This document shows positions 57,338 through 64,000 of a DNA stretch of 64,000 nucleotides, piece after piece. Every line of letters starts with the position of its first letter. The stretch's first letter is position 1. The stretch covers positions 1,612,001 through 1,676,000 of the forward strand of contig NZ_JBIWXY010000001.1 of the NCBI RefSeq assembly GCF_044751345.1, written 5' to 3'. The stretch comes from Methylobacillus methanolivorans. Lineage in GTDB: Bacteria > Pseudomonadota > Gammaproteobacteria > Burkholderiales > Methylophilaceae. The notes under the pieces were generated by a model. It was not told the DNA's origin. It saw nothing but the letters and a program-made list of their open reading frames with translations, and ran no database searches. Made by a program: the position numbers and the translations under genes.

Positions 57338-57645
57338 GCTTTACTCAGTGTGGAAGCTCATCGTATTGATCACGCAAAACAGACATGACTAATCCCCGGT
57401 TAAAACGGGTGTCATGAAACCGTCTTGATGACGTCATATTTCGCCACACTAGTGTTACAACTTGATGTACAAATTACATCATTTAAAAACAATAAGTTAT
57501 TAAATTACTCGCACATCAGGGTGTCCTTTTTCCGCGCTCACGTGTCATTACTAGTAGAAGTCCTGAAAATTTTAGGGCTACCTGCATAACAACTCGAAGC
57601 GAAGTTTATTCGCCGCACATTTCCCTGAACACTGGATGTATCCAC
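57338..57645. other. Long divergent intergenic region, possible small RNA locus
   Basis: These 308 bp between the chemoreceptor and the lactate dehydrogenase-like gene are AT-rich (57450-57520 especially) and contain no supported reading frame. They end at a plus-strand terminator with no upstream gene, which raises the possibility of a small RNA transcribed rightward. Confidence 0.35.
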
Positions 57646-57670
57646 CCTCCCCTTGTGGGAGGTTTTTCTT
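57646..57670 (+). terminator. Terminator without an upstream gene
   Basis: CCTCCC (57646-57651), loop CTTGT, GGGAGG (57657-57662), then TTTTTCTTTTT. A canonical plus-strand Rho-independent terminator 102 bp before the lactate dehydrogenase-like start. It may end a small RNA or act as an attenuator in a long leader. Confidence 0.75.
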
Positions 57671-57771
57671 TTTCCAGTGGCCTGTGATCGCCTGCCCCCA
57701 AGTGCTTAAACTTGGCGCTGATATTGATTGGTGCTTTAATCAAGCCAGATATCCCATGCAAAGGAACCCCC

Positions 57772-58767
57772 ATGCGTATCGTTTTTTTCAGCACCCAGGC
57801 CTATGACAGGGAGAGCTTTCTCGCATTTCCCAAGCCACAGAATGCGGAATTCATTTTTCAGCAACCCAAGCTCACTACAGATACCGCGGTGCTTGCCGCT
57901 GGTGCAGAGGTCGTCTGTGCTTTCATCAATGATGATTTATCTGCTCCGGTGCTGGAGAAATTAGCCTCTGGCGGCACCAAGCTGATTGCACTTCGCTCGG
58001 CAGGCTATAACCATATTGACCTGGAAGCCTCGCAGAAACTAGGGCTGGCAGTTGCCCGCGTACCATCGTATTCACCACATGCCATTGCCGAACATACCGT
58101 GGCGCTGATCCTCGCCTTGAACCGGCACCTGACACGTGCCTACAACCGTACGCGCGAGGGCGACTTCAGCCTGCGCGGCCTGACTGGCTTTGATCTCGTC
58201 AACAAGACTGTAGGCGTGGTTGGCACCGGGCAGATAGGCGAAGCATTTGCCCGCATCATGGCAGGCTTTGGCTGCAAGATACTGGCCTACGACCCCTACC
58301 CCAATCAGGCCGTCGTCGCACTGGGTGCACGCTACCTCGACCTTGATAGCCTGCTGGCACAATCGCATATTGTCAGCCTGCATTGCCCGCTGGGCCCAAC
58401 GACGCATCACCTGATCAATACCAGTTCACTCGCCCACATGCAGCGTGGCAGCATGCTGATCAATACCAGCCGCGGCGCATTGGTGGATACACCTGCAGTA
58501 ATTGATGCCTTGAAAAGCGGTCATCTAGGTTACCTGGGGCTGGATGTTTATGAAGAAGAAGCCGACCTCTTCTTCGAGGATTTATCGGATTTTCCGTTGC
58601 AAGACGATGTATTGGCACGCCTGCTGACCTTCCCCAACGTCATCATCACCGCGCATCAGGCGTTCCTCACCCGTGAAGCGCTGGATGCCATTGCCAGCAC
58701 CACCTTGGCCAACATCGAGCACTGGGCAACAGGCGCGCCACAAAACCTGGTCAGGCTGGAAGCATGA
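57772..58767 (+). CDS. ldhA: 2-hydroxyacid dehydrogenase, D-lactate dehydrogenase-like (LdhA)
   Basis: The 331-aa protein starts MRIVFFSTQAYDRESF at ATG 57772, with AAAGGA upstream; a longer in-frame start at 57712 lies inside the leader and is not preferred. It has LIALRSAGYNHIDLEASQKLGLAVARVPSYSPHAIAEHTVALILALNRHL, the Rossmann motif VGVVGTGQIGEAFARIM and the catalytic His in VIITAHQAFLTREAL. The RSAGYNxID and HQAFLTxEA patterns are those of fermentative D-lactate dehydrogenases of the LdhA group. It reduces pyruvate with NADH. It overlaps a small cupin gene by 4 bp. Confidence 0.9.
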   Translation: MRIVFFSTQAYDRESFLAFPKPQNAEFIFQQPKLTTDTAVLAAGAEVVCAFINDDLSAPVLEKLASGGTKLIALRSAGYNHIDLEASQKLGLAVARVPSYSPHAIAEHTVALILALNRHLTRAYNRTREGDFSLRGLTGFDLVNKTVGVVGTGQIGEAFARIMAGFGCKILAYDPYPNQAVVALGARYLDLDSLLAQSHIVSLHCPLGPTTHHLINTSSLAHMQRGSMLINTSRGALVDTPAVIDALKSGHLGYLGLDVYEEEADLFFEDLSDFPLQDDVLARLLTFPNVIITAHQAFLTREALDAIASTTLANIEHWATGAPQNLVRLEA

Positions 58768-59081
58768 GCATGCACTTGATCCCACACCAATTACCAGACG
58801 GCTTGCAAGCCTACAAGTGCACACCGGACTTTACTCCCGAGAACCTGCCAGCGGCCCTGCAATCGCAACACTCGACCAAAGCCGGTGTCTGGGGTTTACT
58901 GCATGTATTGGAGGGGCAAGTGACCTACCACCTGGCCCCGCCACATCATGCATCGGCTATTGCCAATGCGGGTGACAGCATCGTTATCCTGCCGGAAATC
59001 GTGCACTGGGTAGCATTCAGCCACCCCGGCAGGTTTTATGTTGAGTTTTACCGAGAAATGACACCTGCACCCTCAAGCTGA
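58764..59081 (+). CDS. Small cupin, TehB-like/DUF1971 family
   Basis: The 105-aa single-domain cupin contains YKCTPDFTPENLPAALQSQHSTKAGVWGLLHVLEGQVTYHL and GDSIVILPEIVHWVAFSHPGRFYVEFYRE. The TPxF-P-LxxxHxTKxGVWG pattern is that of DUF1971, also found fused to tellurite-resistance TehB proteins. It begins inside the stop codon region of the lactate dehydrogenase-like gene (ATGA overlap), so they are co-translated. Its last 9 bp overlap the convergent membrane protein gene. Function unknown; no tellurite genes are adjacent. Confidence 0.8.
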   Translation: MSMHLIPHQLPDGLQAYKCTPDFTPENLPAALQSQHSTKAGVWGLLHVLEGQVTYHLAPPHHASAIANAGDSIVILPEIVHWVAFSHPGRFYVEFYREMTPAPSS

Positions 59082-59534
59082 ATTGCCACGAGAGAAGGTT
59101 GATTTCAAGATCAGTACCGCGCCCTTGCCAAATCCATAACTGGTAGTAATCAGGCTGGCGAACAAATAGTATTGAAACAAATGCTGCGCCAAATGTTGCG
59201 GCGGCTCTGCCTTATCCAGCAAAGGGAATATTCCCATCAACAGGAACAGGCTGGAGTTGGTAAACGCGCCCACCACCATGGCCCAACGCACATGCCAGGG
59301 AAATGGCACCCGCGTCGCGTAATACCCCAGGATCAAAGCCGACATCAGCAGGAAATCGATATGCGCCTGCAATACCCGTGTTTGCTTGCCCTGAAAAATA
59401 TCCGGCAGGCCTGGTACACCGAAATTCAAGCCCACCATGCACCAGGCCAGGATCAGGGCCATGATCATCCAGAGGCAAGCGCCCCTTAACATGACGATAT
59501 TGGTATTTACTGCGTTTTTTGCTGTTGATTCCAT
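59073..59534 (-). CDS. Small integral membrane protein, 153 aa
   Basis: The protein has four probable membrane helices: about 18-40 (GACLWMIMALILAWCMVGLNFGV), 56-75 (IDFLLMSALILGYYATRVPF), 80-105 (VRWAMVVGAFTNSSLFLLMGIFPLL) and 120-145. No family is recognised with confidence; the size and helix layout loosely recall small hydrogenase- or styrene-isomerase-like four-helix proteins. It is divergent from the AraC regulator 156 bp away, so that regulator may control it. Confidence 0.7.
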   Translation of the reverse strand: MESTAKNAVNTNIVMLRGACLWMIMALILAWCMVGLNFGVPGLPDIFQGKQTRVLQAHIDFLLMSALILGYYATRVPFPWHVRWAMVVGAFTNSSLFLLMGIFPLLDKAEPPQHLAQHLFQYYLFASLITTSYGFGKGAVLILKSTFSRGNSA

Positions 59535-59690
59535 ATAAGCTCCTCGTTCATCCGGGGCACATTATGGAATCTTCATCGTCACTCATCTTGCCTAACGCGG
59601 TACAAAAAGTTGTCCAAAACGGTACTTTGCCGATTTACCGCACCACCAGCTTTCACTACCATACATGCATCATCCTGGAGGTTTCTCACC

Positions 59691-60683
59691 ATGCAAGCCG
59701 TATCGCCATCACACCCGGAAGCATTGTTCCTCAGCACCCAGCAGCAGCCGGCACACTTACGCCACGACTGGCTGCAAGAGACCATTTCCCAGGAATATAC
59801 CCATGTCGCCATCCGTGCCAGCCGCCAAACGCCACTTTTCAATGAAATGACGATATACCCATGGCAACAGATGCGGCTTTCCATCATTCACTCTAACGGC
59901 ATTACCATCCAGCGCCGCCCAGGTGAATGCAGCCACAGCAACCAAGATGCCTATTTCGCCGTCATCCTGCTCGCAGGCCAATACCAGCTTGAACAACATG
60001 GCAGGGAGGCTTTCCTGCAGCCTGGCGACATGGCTTTATACGATGCCACGCGTGCGCACCGCATCCACAGCCCCGGCGCCTTTTCCAAATTGATCGTCTC
60101 TATCCCGCGTCCGCTGCTACGCGGGCAGTTGGCAGGTGTGGAGCATTGCACAGCACGCCGCATCATCGGTACAGAAGGCATGCCAGCCATTAGCACCGGG
60201 TTTATTCGCTCGGTCGCGCAACATGCTACCGGACTCGGTCAGCAAGCATTCAACCAGCTTGCGCCCCAGACGCTGGAATTACTGGCGGCTTCGCTTGCCC
60301 AGTCCTGCCTTGGCGATATCAAGATCGGCCGCAGTCGCTCCTCCTCGTTACATCGCGTCAAGCAGTACATTGAAACCCACCTGCATGAAACCGGGCTGGA
60401 CATGCAAGCAATTGTCGATGGCACCGGCCTGAGCAGTCGCTACATCACCAGCTTGTTCACCGATGACGATATGTCGCCAATGCGCCATGTCTGGCAACGT
60501 CGGCTAGAAAAATGCCGACAAGCGCTACTAGCCCCTGCCCAACACCACCAGGATATTGCGCAAATCGCCTATCAATGGGGCTTCAGCGACCAAGCGCATT
60601 TCAGTCGCAGTTTCAAGCAGGCTTTTGGCTTATCTCCTCGCGCTTATCGCGCATCGAACACCCTATCCTTATCCACGACGTAA
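59691..60683 (+). CDS. AraC-family transcriptional regulator
   Basis: The 330-aa protein has an N-terminal AraC-binding-like domain (FAVILLAGQYQLEQHGREAFLQPGDMALYDATRAHRI...FSKLIVSIPRPLLRGQL) and a C-terminal double helix-turn-helix (VKQYIETHLHETGLDMQAIVDGTGLSSRYITSLFTDDDMSPMRHVWQRRLEKCRQALL...IAQIAYQWGFSDQAHFSRSFKQAFGLSPRAYR). ATG 59691 is chosen because GGAGG lies 10 bp upstream. It is divergent from the 153-aa membrane protein gene. Its last 40 bp overlap the end of the convergent DUF2798 gene. Confidence 0.92.
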   Translation: MQAVSPSHPEALFLSTQQQPAHLRHDWLQETISQEYTHVAIRASRQTPLFNEMTIYPWQQMRLSIIHSNGITIQRRPGECSHSNQDAYFAVILLAGQYQLEQHGREAFLQPGDMALYDATRAHRIHSPGAFSKLIVSIPRPLLRGQLAGVEHCTARRIIGTEGMPAISTGFIRSVAQHATGLGQQAFNQLAPQTLELLAASLAQSCLGDIKIGRSRSSSLHRVKQYIETHLHETGLDMQAIVDGTGLSSRYITSLFTDDDMSPMRHVWQRRLEKCRQALLAPAQHHQDIAQIAYQWGFSDQAHFSRSFKQAFGLSPRAYRASNTLSLSTT

Positions 60684-60919
60684 TCAAGCAAACGGTCTAT
60701 CCGCGGCGCAATCAAAACAATCGCTAGGAACACCACTGGCCACGCCGTCATGAAAGCGTGGCACCATTGGGACAGAAACACTTGGGCCGGTACACCACGC
60801 AATCCCAGGATCACGGCTGACACCAATAAAGAAGTGCTTGCCGACATGATCAGGGCAAACAAGGGCTTGCGGTATCTCACATGCAAGCGCCTTGCCTTCA
60901 CACGAAACACTCTTACCAA
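60644..60919 (-). CDS. DUF2798 family small membrane protein
   Basis: The 91-aa protein has two membrane helices (about 20-40 and 57-77) and the pattern YRKPLFALIMSASTSLLVSAVILGL...FLSQWCHAFMTAWPVVFLAIVLIAPRIDRLLDYVV, which fits DUF2798. It overlaps the end of the SDR gene by 7 bp. The TTG at 60919 is one possible start; a GTG three codons later would fit the usual family length better. Function unknown. It is probably under the same TetR control as the SDR gene. Confidence 0.75.
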   Translation of the reverse strand: MVRVFRVKARRLHVRYRKPLFALIMSASTSLLVSAVILGLRGVPAQVFLSQWCHAFMTAWPVVFLAIVLIAPRIDRLLDYVVDKDRVFDAR

Positions 60920-61653
60920 GGCAAGGCCTCGCCATCGTGGAAAAAGCCGCCATTCGGCCCTTCGGCTGGCAAGGTGGCCAGCTGGACGCTGGTCTTGCCG
61001 CTTCCCTCAACCTCCATCGGTGCATGCTCGCCTCCCAAAGCAGTCTTAACCCAGCCAGGATGAGCCGCATTCACCTTGATGGCAGTGTGTTTAAGATCAT
61101 GCGCAAGATGCACCGTATAAGCATTCAAGGCCGTCTTGGAAGTATTGTAGGCAACGCTCTTTGCCTGCTCGATAGGAGAGTCTGGCAGGCTATGTAGGGT
61201 CAGCGAACCCAGGATACTGGAGAGGTTGACGATCCTGCCTGCCGGGGAACGCCGGATCAATGGTAGCAATGCCTGGGTCAACTCGACGACGGCAAAGAAA
61301 TTAACTTCAAAAGTGTCCCGCAACACCTGTACCTCTACCGAGCTACTATTGTTGCCGCCCACCAAGTCCTCTTTCAGGATGCCCGCATTGTTAACGAGGA
61401 TATCCAACTTGCCAAAATACTGCTCGACGAAAGCCGCAACTTGCGCAGCGCTGCCTGGTCTTCTGGCGTCATAAGACACCACTGTCGCCTGAATGCCAAG
61501 CGCCTGTAATTTTTCTGCGGCACTCTTCCCTCCGGCGAGATCGCGTACCGCCAATATCACGTGAATGCCCTGTTCGCCCAATGCTCTCGCTGTTTCAAAT
61601 CCGATACCGCGATTGGCGCCCGTAATCAATGCCACCTGTTGAGTGTTGCTCAT
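60913..61653 (-). CDS. Short-chain dehydrogenase/reductase
   Basis: The 246-aa protein is a classical SDR: cofactor loop TGANRGIGFETARAL, NNAGIL, catalytic Ser in IVNLSSILGSL, and Tyr-x-x-x-Lys in YNTSKTALNAY. It resembles the plant carbonyl-reductase group rather than FabG. Substrate unknown; NADPH is likely from the Arg after the loop. It is divergent from a TetR gene, and two copies of the TACCAATTGGTA-type operator lie between them, so it is the probable TetR target. Confidence 0.9.
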   Translation of the reverse strand: MSNTQQVALITGANRGIGFETARALGEQGIHVILAVRDLAGGKSAAEKLQALGIQATVVSYDARRPGSAAQVAAFVEQYFGKLDILVNNAGILKEDLVGGNNSSSVEVQVLRDTFEVNFFAVVELTQALLPLIRRSPAGRIVNLSSILGSLTLHSLPDSPIEQAKSVAYNTSKTALNAYTVHLAHDLKHTAIKVNAAHPGWVKTALGGEHAPMEVEGSGKTSVQLATLPAEGPNGGFFHDGEALPW

Positions 61654-61670
61654 CCTGCTCTCCTAAAATT

Positions 61671-61687
61671 TTGTACCAATTGGTAAA
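61671..61687. promoter_or_regulatory. TetR operator copy 1
   Basis: TTGTACCAATTGGTAAA, containing the perfect palindrome TACCAATTGGTA. It begins 18 bp from the SDR start codon. The same sequence recurs in inverted orientation at 61726-61743. Confidence 0.75.
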
Positions 61688-61725
61688 TAAATAGTAATTC
61701 ACCACGTATTCCGCAGTCAAATATT

Positions 61726-61743
61726 TTTTACCAAGTGGTACAA
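61726..61743. promoter_or_regulatory. TetR operator copy 2
   Basis: TTTTACCAAGTGGTACAA, the inverted counterpart of copy 1 with one central change. It lies 25 bp before the tetR-family ATG. Two copies 55 bp apart allow control of both divergent genes. Confidence 0.75.
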
Positions 61744-61768
61744 TATTTCGACTATCAAGGATTCAGGT

Positions 61769-62386
61769 ATGGATATCACAGATCAGAAGAAACGGCGCGG
61801 ACGCCCCAGCAAGTTTGATGCAGACGCCTCGCTGCAGATTGCCATGCAGCTTTTCTGGGCGCATGGATATGAGGGCACATCGATTGCGGATTTGACAGAA
61901 GCCATGGGCATCAACAAACCCAGCCTGTATGCCGCTTTTGGTAGCAAAGAGACATTGTTCGAGATGGCGCTGCAGCAATACATCAGTGGCCCGATTGCAT
62001 TCGTCAGCGCCGCCTTGGAAGAACCAACCGCCTATCGAGTCGTAGAAAAGTTATTGCTGGATAGTGCGCATTTTCTTACCGAGTCAGCCACACCCCACGG
62101 TTGCATGGTCAATACTGGCTCATTAAGCTGCGGGCCGCAGGCTGAGCCCATCAAAGACTTGCTGGTCGCACGCAGGCAATGGTTTGAAAGCGCATTGATT
62201 GCCAGAATGCAACGTGCCAGAGAAGCTGGGGAATTAGCAGAGGGAACAGATGCGGCCACCCTCGCCCGCTATGTCGCGGCCATCCATCGCGGTATGAGCG
62301 TACAAGCCGCCAGTGGAGCCTCTCGAGAAGACCTGCTGGCGTTGGGACAAATGGTGTTGAATCTATGGCCGGGAAATAAAGATTAA
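61769..62386 (+). CDS. TetR-family transcriptional regulator
   Basis: The 205-aa protein has an N-terminal helix-turn-helix (RGRPSKFDADASLQIAMQLFWAHGYEGTSIADLTEAMGINKPSLYAAFGSKETLFEMAL, about residues 10-68) and a C-terminal ligand domain. The AFGSKETLF ending of the DNA-binding part is typical of the YxAFGxKExLF subgroup, whose members often control SDR or ene-reductase genes. AAGGATT precedes ATG 61769. It is divergent from the SDR gene across a 115-bp region with two operator copies and overlaps the stop of the convergent U32 gene by 4 bp. Confidence 0.9.
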   Translation: MDITDQKKRRGRPSKFDADASLQIAMQLFWAHGYEGTSIADLTEAMGINKPSLYAAFGSKETLFEMALQQYISGPIAFVSAALEEPTAYRVVEKLLLDSAHFLTESATPHGCMVNTGSLSCGPQAEPIKDLLVARRQWFESALIARMQRAREAGELAEGTDAATLARYVAAIHRGMSVQAASGASREDLLALGQMVLNLWPGNKD

Positions 62387-64000
62387 GCAGGACGCTTGGC
62401 AAAAAACTGCACCGGCTGCGGTGGCGGCATTTGCAGCACATTCTTGCGCACTTTGCCCATCACGTGCATTTCGCAGCGCTTGCAGTCGAACTTGAGGCTG
62501 ATCCTGTCCTTGCCGCTGATCAGGGTCATGGGCTCGGCGGTAATCGTGCCTTGCACGCCGATCACCCCCTTGGCTTCCTTCGGGCACATGGCAAAGCTGT
62601 AGCGCAGGCAATGCTTGGTGATCATCACCGGCACTTCGCCCAGCTCTTCGTTAGACTCATAGGCAGCGGCCATGGCCTGGACGCCATGTTTCTCGTAAAA
62701 AGCCCGCGCCTGTTTGTTATAGACGTTGGATAAATAGCTCAAGGTATCTTGCGGATATTGCGCAGGTGGCTCCACAGGAGTGCCTGGTTGCGGGCGCTGA
62801 TATCCAATCAAGCGGGTAGCCTTCAGTTGTTCCATCACTTCGCGGCGCAACTGATTGATCGTTGAGGCTGGCACAAACCATGGCTGGCTTAACTGCAGGC
62901 TGATAGCCGTCGCCGCAAAATCGGTATTACCAAGCTTGCCAAGGTTTTCCCGCAAGCTGGCCTCGGCTTTTTCCTGATGTTGCGCAGGCTGTTTTTCTGC
63001 CTGGCATTGGGCATGGGCCATAAAGCCGTCTTCATCCGAGACAGTGAGGACAAAACCATCATGCGTTTCCTGCAACACCAGCTCCACGGCGATCTTGCGC
63101 ACGGCGGAATCTTTTTCCAGCAAGCGCATAAAAGCTTGGTCGCGATTGCGGTACACCTTCATGTTACGGCGTATATCCTGCGGCATTTCATTGGGGTACA
63201 AGCGATTACCCTGCACGGTGTTGATGCGCATGCCCACCAGCTCCTTGTGCACATCAAAGAAGCATACGCCATCGCCGTTATGCAGCTCCAACGAGGTTTC
63301 CACCTCAAAGTAGTCCTTGCCTACCTTGGTCACGCGGCCAATTTCCTCACCAGAAAATTTGGGCGTATCAAAGGCCCCCACATCTTCACCCCGGCCATGG
63401 ACGAAATATTCTGTGGTGCTGCGATTAAAGGTTTTTTCCGGCTGTGGGGTAAAGCTGTAGATGGGCCGACCTGAAGAAGCGCGGTAATACCCAGGCGTGT
63501 CTTCCAGGATTTCATCAAGCAACTGGCGGTAATGCGCAGTGGCATTTTTCACATAGGCCAGATCCTTGTAGCGCCCTTCTATCTTGAAGGCGCTTACGCC
63601 TGCATCCACGAGCGCACGCAGGTTGGCGCTCTGGTCGTTGTCCTTCATCGACAATAAATGCTTGTCCTTGGCAAGGATACGACCCTGGCTGTCTTCCAGC
63701 GTGTAAGGCAAACGGCACTCTTGCGAGCACTCGCCACGGTTGGCGCTGCGCCCGGTGTGGGCATGACTGATATAACACTGACCGCTGAACGCGACACACA
63801 AGGCGCCATGGATAAAAAACTCCAGGTTGCACTGCGTCGCAGCGGCCACCTGGCGAATGGTGTTGAGGTCCATCTCGCGCGCGAGCACAATCTGTGTGAA
63901 GCCGACCTGATCAAGGAACACGGCTTTGTCTACGGTACGAATGTCGGTCTGCGTACTGGCATGCAGCTGGATCGGCGGTATATCCATCTGCAACAACCCC
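62383..64000 (-). CDS. rlhA: U32 peptidase family protein, RlhA-like, 5' end beyond window
   Basis: The visible 537 or more residues contain TQCNLEFFIHGALCVAFSGQCYISHAHTGRSANRGECSQECRLPYTL, the U32 Cys-rich motif with cysteines for an Fe-S cluster, and KIEGRYKDLAYV. The C-terminal region ends with SFAMCPKEAKGVIGVQGTITAEPMTLISGKDRISLKFDCKRCEMHVMGK, a feature of the long RlhA (YdcP) type rather than the shorter TrhP. RlhA hydroxylates a cytidine in 23S rRNA. E. coli RlhA is about 650 residues, so roughly 110 N-terminal residues lie past the right edge; the Met at 63996 is internal. Confidence 0.88.
   Translation of the reverse strand, partial: GLLQMDIPPIQLHASTQTDIRTVDKAVFLDQVGFTQIVLAREMDLNTIRQVAAATQCNLEFFIHGALCVAFSGQCYISHAHTGRSANRGECSQECRLPYTLEDSQGRILAKDKHLLSMKDNDQSANLRALVDAGVSAFKIEGRYKDLAYVKNATAHYRQLLDEILEDTPGYYRASSGRPIYSFTPQPEKTFNRSTTEYFVHGRGEDVGAFDTPKFSGEEIGRVTKVGKDYFEVETSLELHNGDGVCFFDVHKELVGMRINTVQGNRLYPNEMPQDIRRNMKVYRNRDQAFMRLLEKDSAVRKIAVELVLQETHDGFVLTVSDEDGFMAHAQCQAEKQPAQHQEKAEASLRENLGKLGNTDFAATAISLQLSQPWFVPASTINQLRREVMEQLKATRLIGYQRPQPGTPVEPPAQYPQDTLSYLSNVYNKQARAFYEKHGVQAMAAAYESNEELGEVPVMITKHCLRYSFAMCPKEAKGVIGVQGTITAEPMTLISGKDRISLKFDCKRCEMHVMGKVRKNVLQMPPPQPVQFFAKRPA

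Overview
The window looks like a chromosomal segment of a methylotrophic betaproteobacterium, most likely a member of the Methylophilaceae (Methylovorus/Methylobacillus type). This is inferred from gene content: a complete N-methylglutamate (NMG) pathway, a dimethylamine monooxygenase cluster, and a dinG-like/tsaB/rimI/uracil-DNA glycosylase order. No database search was possible. No rRNA, CRISPR array or intact insertion sequence was found. One tRNA gene, tRNA-Leu(CAA), is present.

Bases 1-26,200 form a methylated-amine island. After two short genes of possible mobile origin at the left edge comes an eight-gene minus-strand operon transcribed mgdA-mgdB-mgdC-mgdD-gmaS-mgsA-mgsB-mgsC (10674 down to 1182). 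It encodes N-methylglutamate dehydrogenase, gamma-glutamylmethylamide synthetase and N-methylglutamate synthase. Next come a GGDEF/EAL protein, a MarC-type membrane protein (+), an APC-family permease, a NarX/NarL-like two-component system with a divergent PAS-only membrane protein, and a four-gene dmmDABC-type operon (24589 down to 20872) for oxidative demethylation of dimethylamine. A class I amidotransferase and a divergent XRE-cupin regulator plus GNAT close the island. The expected flow is dimethylamine to methylamine plus formaldehyde (Dmm), methylamine to gamma-glutamylmethylamide (GmaS), then to N-methylglutamate (MgsABC), then back to glutamate with release of a C1 unit (MgdABCD).

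Two shared DNA motifs tie the island together. (1) NarL-like 7-2-7 inverted repeats (about TACTCC-N4-GGAGTA) lie upstream of the mgd operon, the permease and the dmm operon, with further copies at 1058 and 54022. (2) A 25-bp element, GTTTC-N8-A7-GTTT(A/C), occurs twice at the mgdA promoter and once at the promoter of the XRE-cupin gene, always with the same internal spacing. Together they suggest that the NarXL-like pair and the XRE-cupin protein control a regulon for methylated amines. This is inferred from sequence alone.

Bases 26,700-39,000 hold an OafA-type acyltransferase, an ABC exporter, glnK-amtB (with a near-consensus sigma-54 promoter and an NtrC box), and a signalling block: an OmpR-type response regulator, a LysM-FecR protein, a CHASE2 histidine kinase and a GGDEF cyclase. 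Bases 39,330-53,960 are mostly housekeeping: tRNA-Leu, queA, a PhoB-box-controlled phosphate transporter, a glycosyltransferase, a lytic transglycosylase, proS, two small unknown genes, lemA/ygcG/TPM genes, a uracil-DNA glycosylase, rimI, tsaB, a DinG/YoaA-like helicase and a proteasome-like (Anbu) peptidase. Bases 54,000-64,000 carry an aldo-keto reductase, a GNAT, a chemoreceptor, a D-lactate dehydrogenase-like gene with a cupin, an unknown membrane protein, an AraC regulator, an SDR/DUF2798 pair divergent from its probable TetR regulator, and a U32 peptidase family gene (RlhA-like) cut by the right edge.
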